From the NCBI RefSeq assembly GCF_002155915.1, contig NZ_MUME01000019.1, positions 1 through 44,571 on the forward strand: a DNA stretch of 44,571 bases, read 5' to 3'. The notes below the pieces were generated by a model. The model saw only the letters and a program-made list of their open reading frames with translations, was not told where the DNA came from and ran no database searches. The stretch's first letter is position 1. Each line of letters begins with the position of its first letter. The translations under genes were made by a program, and so were the position numbers. Positions 44,250 to 44,571 of this stretch are shown here, piece by piece. This stretch comes from Streptomyces thermovulgaris. Lineage in GTDB: Bacteria > Actinomycetota > Actinomycetes > Streptomycetales > Streptomycetaceae.

Positions 44250-44571
44250 TCAGGAGGCGTTCGGCGGCGCCGTGGAGCCCCGTACGACCAGTTCCACGGG
44301 AATGTCGCCGCCCTCGGGCGCACGGCCCTCCAGGACGGCGAGAAGGGCGCGCATGCCCCTCTCGCCGAAGAGCTCCGCGTCCAGCCGCACGGTGGTCAGC
44401 TCGGGGTCGACGGCGGTGGCGAGGGCGAGGTCGTCCAGGCCGGTGACGGAGACGTCGTCGGGCACACGCAGTCCGAGGCGGCGCAGCCCCTTGTAGGCGC
44501 CGACGGCCAGCAGGTCGTCGTCGCACACCAGGGCGGTGGGCCGGGGGCCGGGGCCGCCGAGCGCGGCCTCG
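44250..44571 (-). CDS. LacI-family transcriptional regulator (C-terminal part, cut by window edge)
   Basis: 107 residues are visible, read in from the window end; the N-terminal HTH and most of the sugar-binding domain lie beyond it. The effector domain end is recognisable: TALVCDDDLLAVGAYKGLRRLGLRVPDDVSVTGLDDLALA, then DPELTTVRLDAELFGERGMRALL and a short tail. It resembles periplasmic-binding-type sugar regulators. Target unknown; convergent with the proteasome operon. Confidence 0.9.
   Translation of the reverse strand, partial: EAALGGPGPRPTALVCDDDLLAVGAYKGLRRLGLRVPDDVSVTGLDDLALATAVDPELTTVRLDAELFGERGMRALLAVLEGRAPEGGDIPVELVVRGSTAPPNAS

Overview
The window is high-GC chromosomal DNA from a Streptomyces-type actinomycete. 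Supporting signs are GTG/TTG starts, TANNNT -10 boxes placed 6-8 bases before ATG, a tmRNA with the streptomycete-style tag ANIKRDSSQQAFALAA, the gyl (glycerol) operon, a mycothiol ligase and a complete Pup-proteasome locus. Nearly everything is core genome. The left edge is the exception: it holds the leader-proximal end of a type I-E-like CRISPR array, followed by decayed DNA (a gene with an apparent frameshift and a C-terminal scrap of a histidine kinase).

Layout: 1-456 CRISPR repeats and leader; 457-1249 decayed region; 1329-3741 divergent ArsR-type regulator and MFS exporter; 3830-4966 tmRNA and smpB (ribosome rescue); 5056-7945 S41 protease, ftsX, ftsE; 8187-9179 small zinc-ribbon membrane protein and an LAETG sortase-substrate protein; 9507-10583 prfB (release factor 2), whose N-terminal domain is replaced by low-complexity sequence; 10580-14047 aldo/keto reductase, F420-type LLM oxidoreductase, CorA; 14265-17924 a histidine phosphatase, DUF3090 and PI-kinase-like trio, then mshC; 17996-19872 PAC2-family protein and FadR-type regulator; 20054-25241 gylR-glpF-glpK-glpD; 25560-29072 metH behind a structured leader; 29365-33066 HAD hydrolase, solute-binding lipoprotein, orphan response regulator; 33081-36956 RecB-like nuclease, M50 site-2 protease, TrmI; 37181-44081 secreted protein, ferredoxin, then arc-dop-pup-prcB-prcA; 44250-end truncated LacI-type regulator.

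The glycerol genes form one regulated unit. GylR sits upstream of transporter, kinase and dehydrogenase, and a perfect 17-bp palindrome before gylR recurs with two changes before glpF. The proteasome genes supply a complete degradation machine (ATPase, 20S alpha and beta, the tag Pup, depupylase Dop); the ligase PafA is not in the window. The mshC-PAC2-metH-recB-like-trmI-arc-dop-pup-prcBA neighbourhood is, from memory, also conserved in Mycobacterium.

The most unusual points are: (1) prfB lacks domain 1, has a disordered replacement, and its GTG start overlaps the stop of an aldo/keto reductase, at a place where two blocks that are far apart in S. coelicolor (from memory) meet; (2) the metH leader can fold so that a 12-bp closing helix buries the ribosome binding site; (3) long perfect inverted repeats and clean operator palindromes that can be tied to specific regulators; (4) a kinase-like/phosphatase/zinc-ribbon trio of unknown function next to mycothiol synthesis. 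No wholly new multi-gene defence or biosynthetic system is evident.
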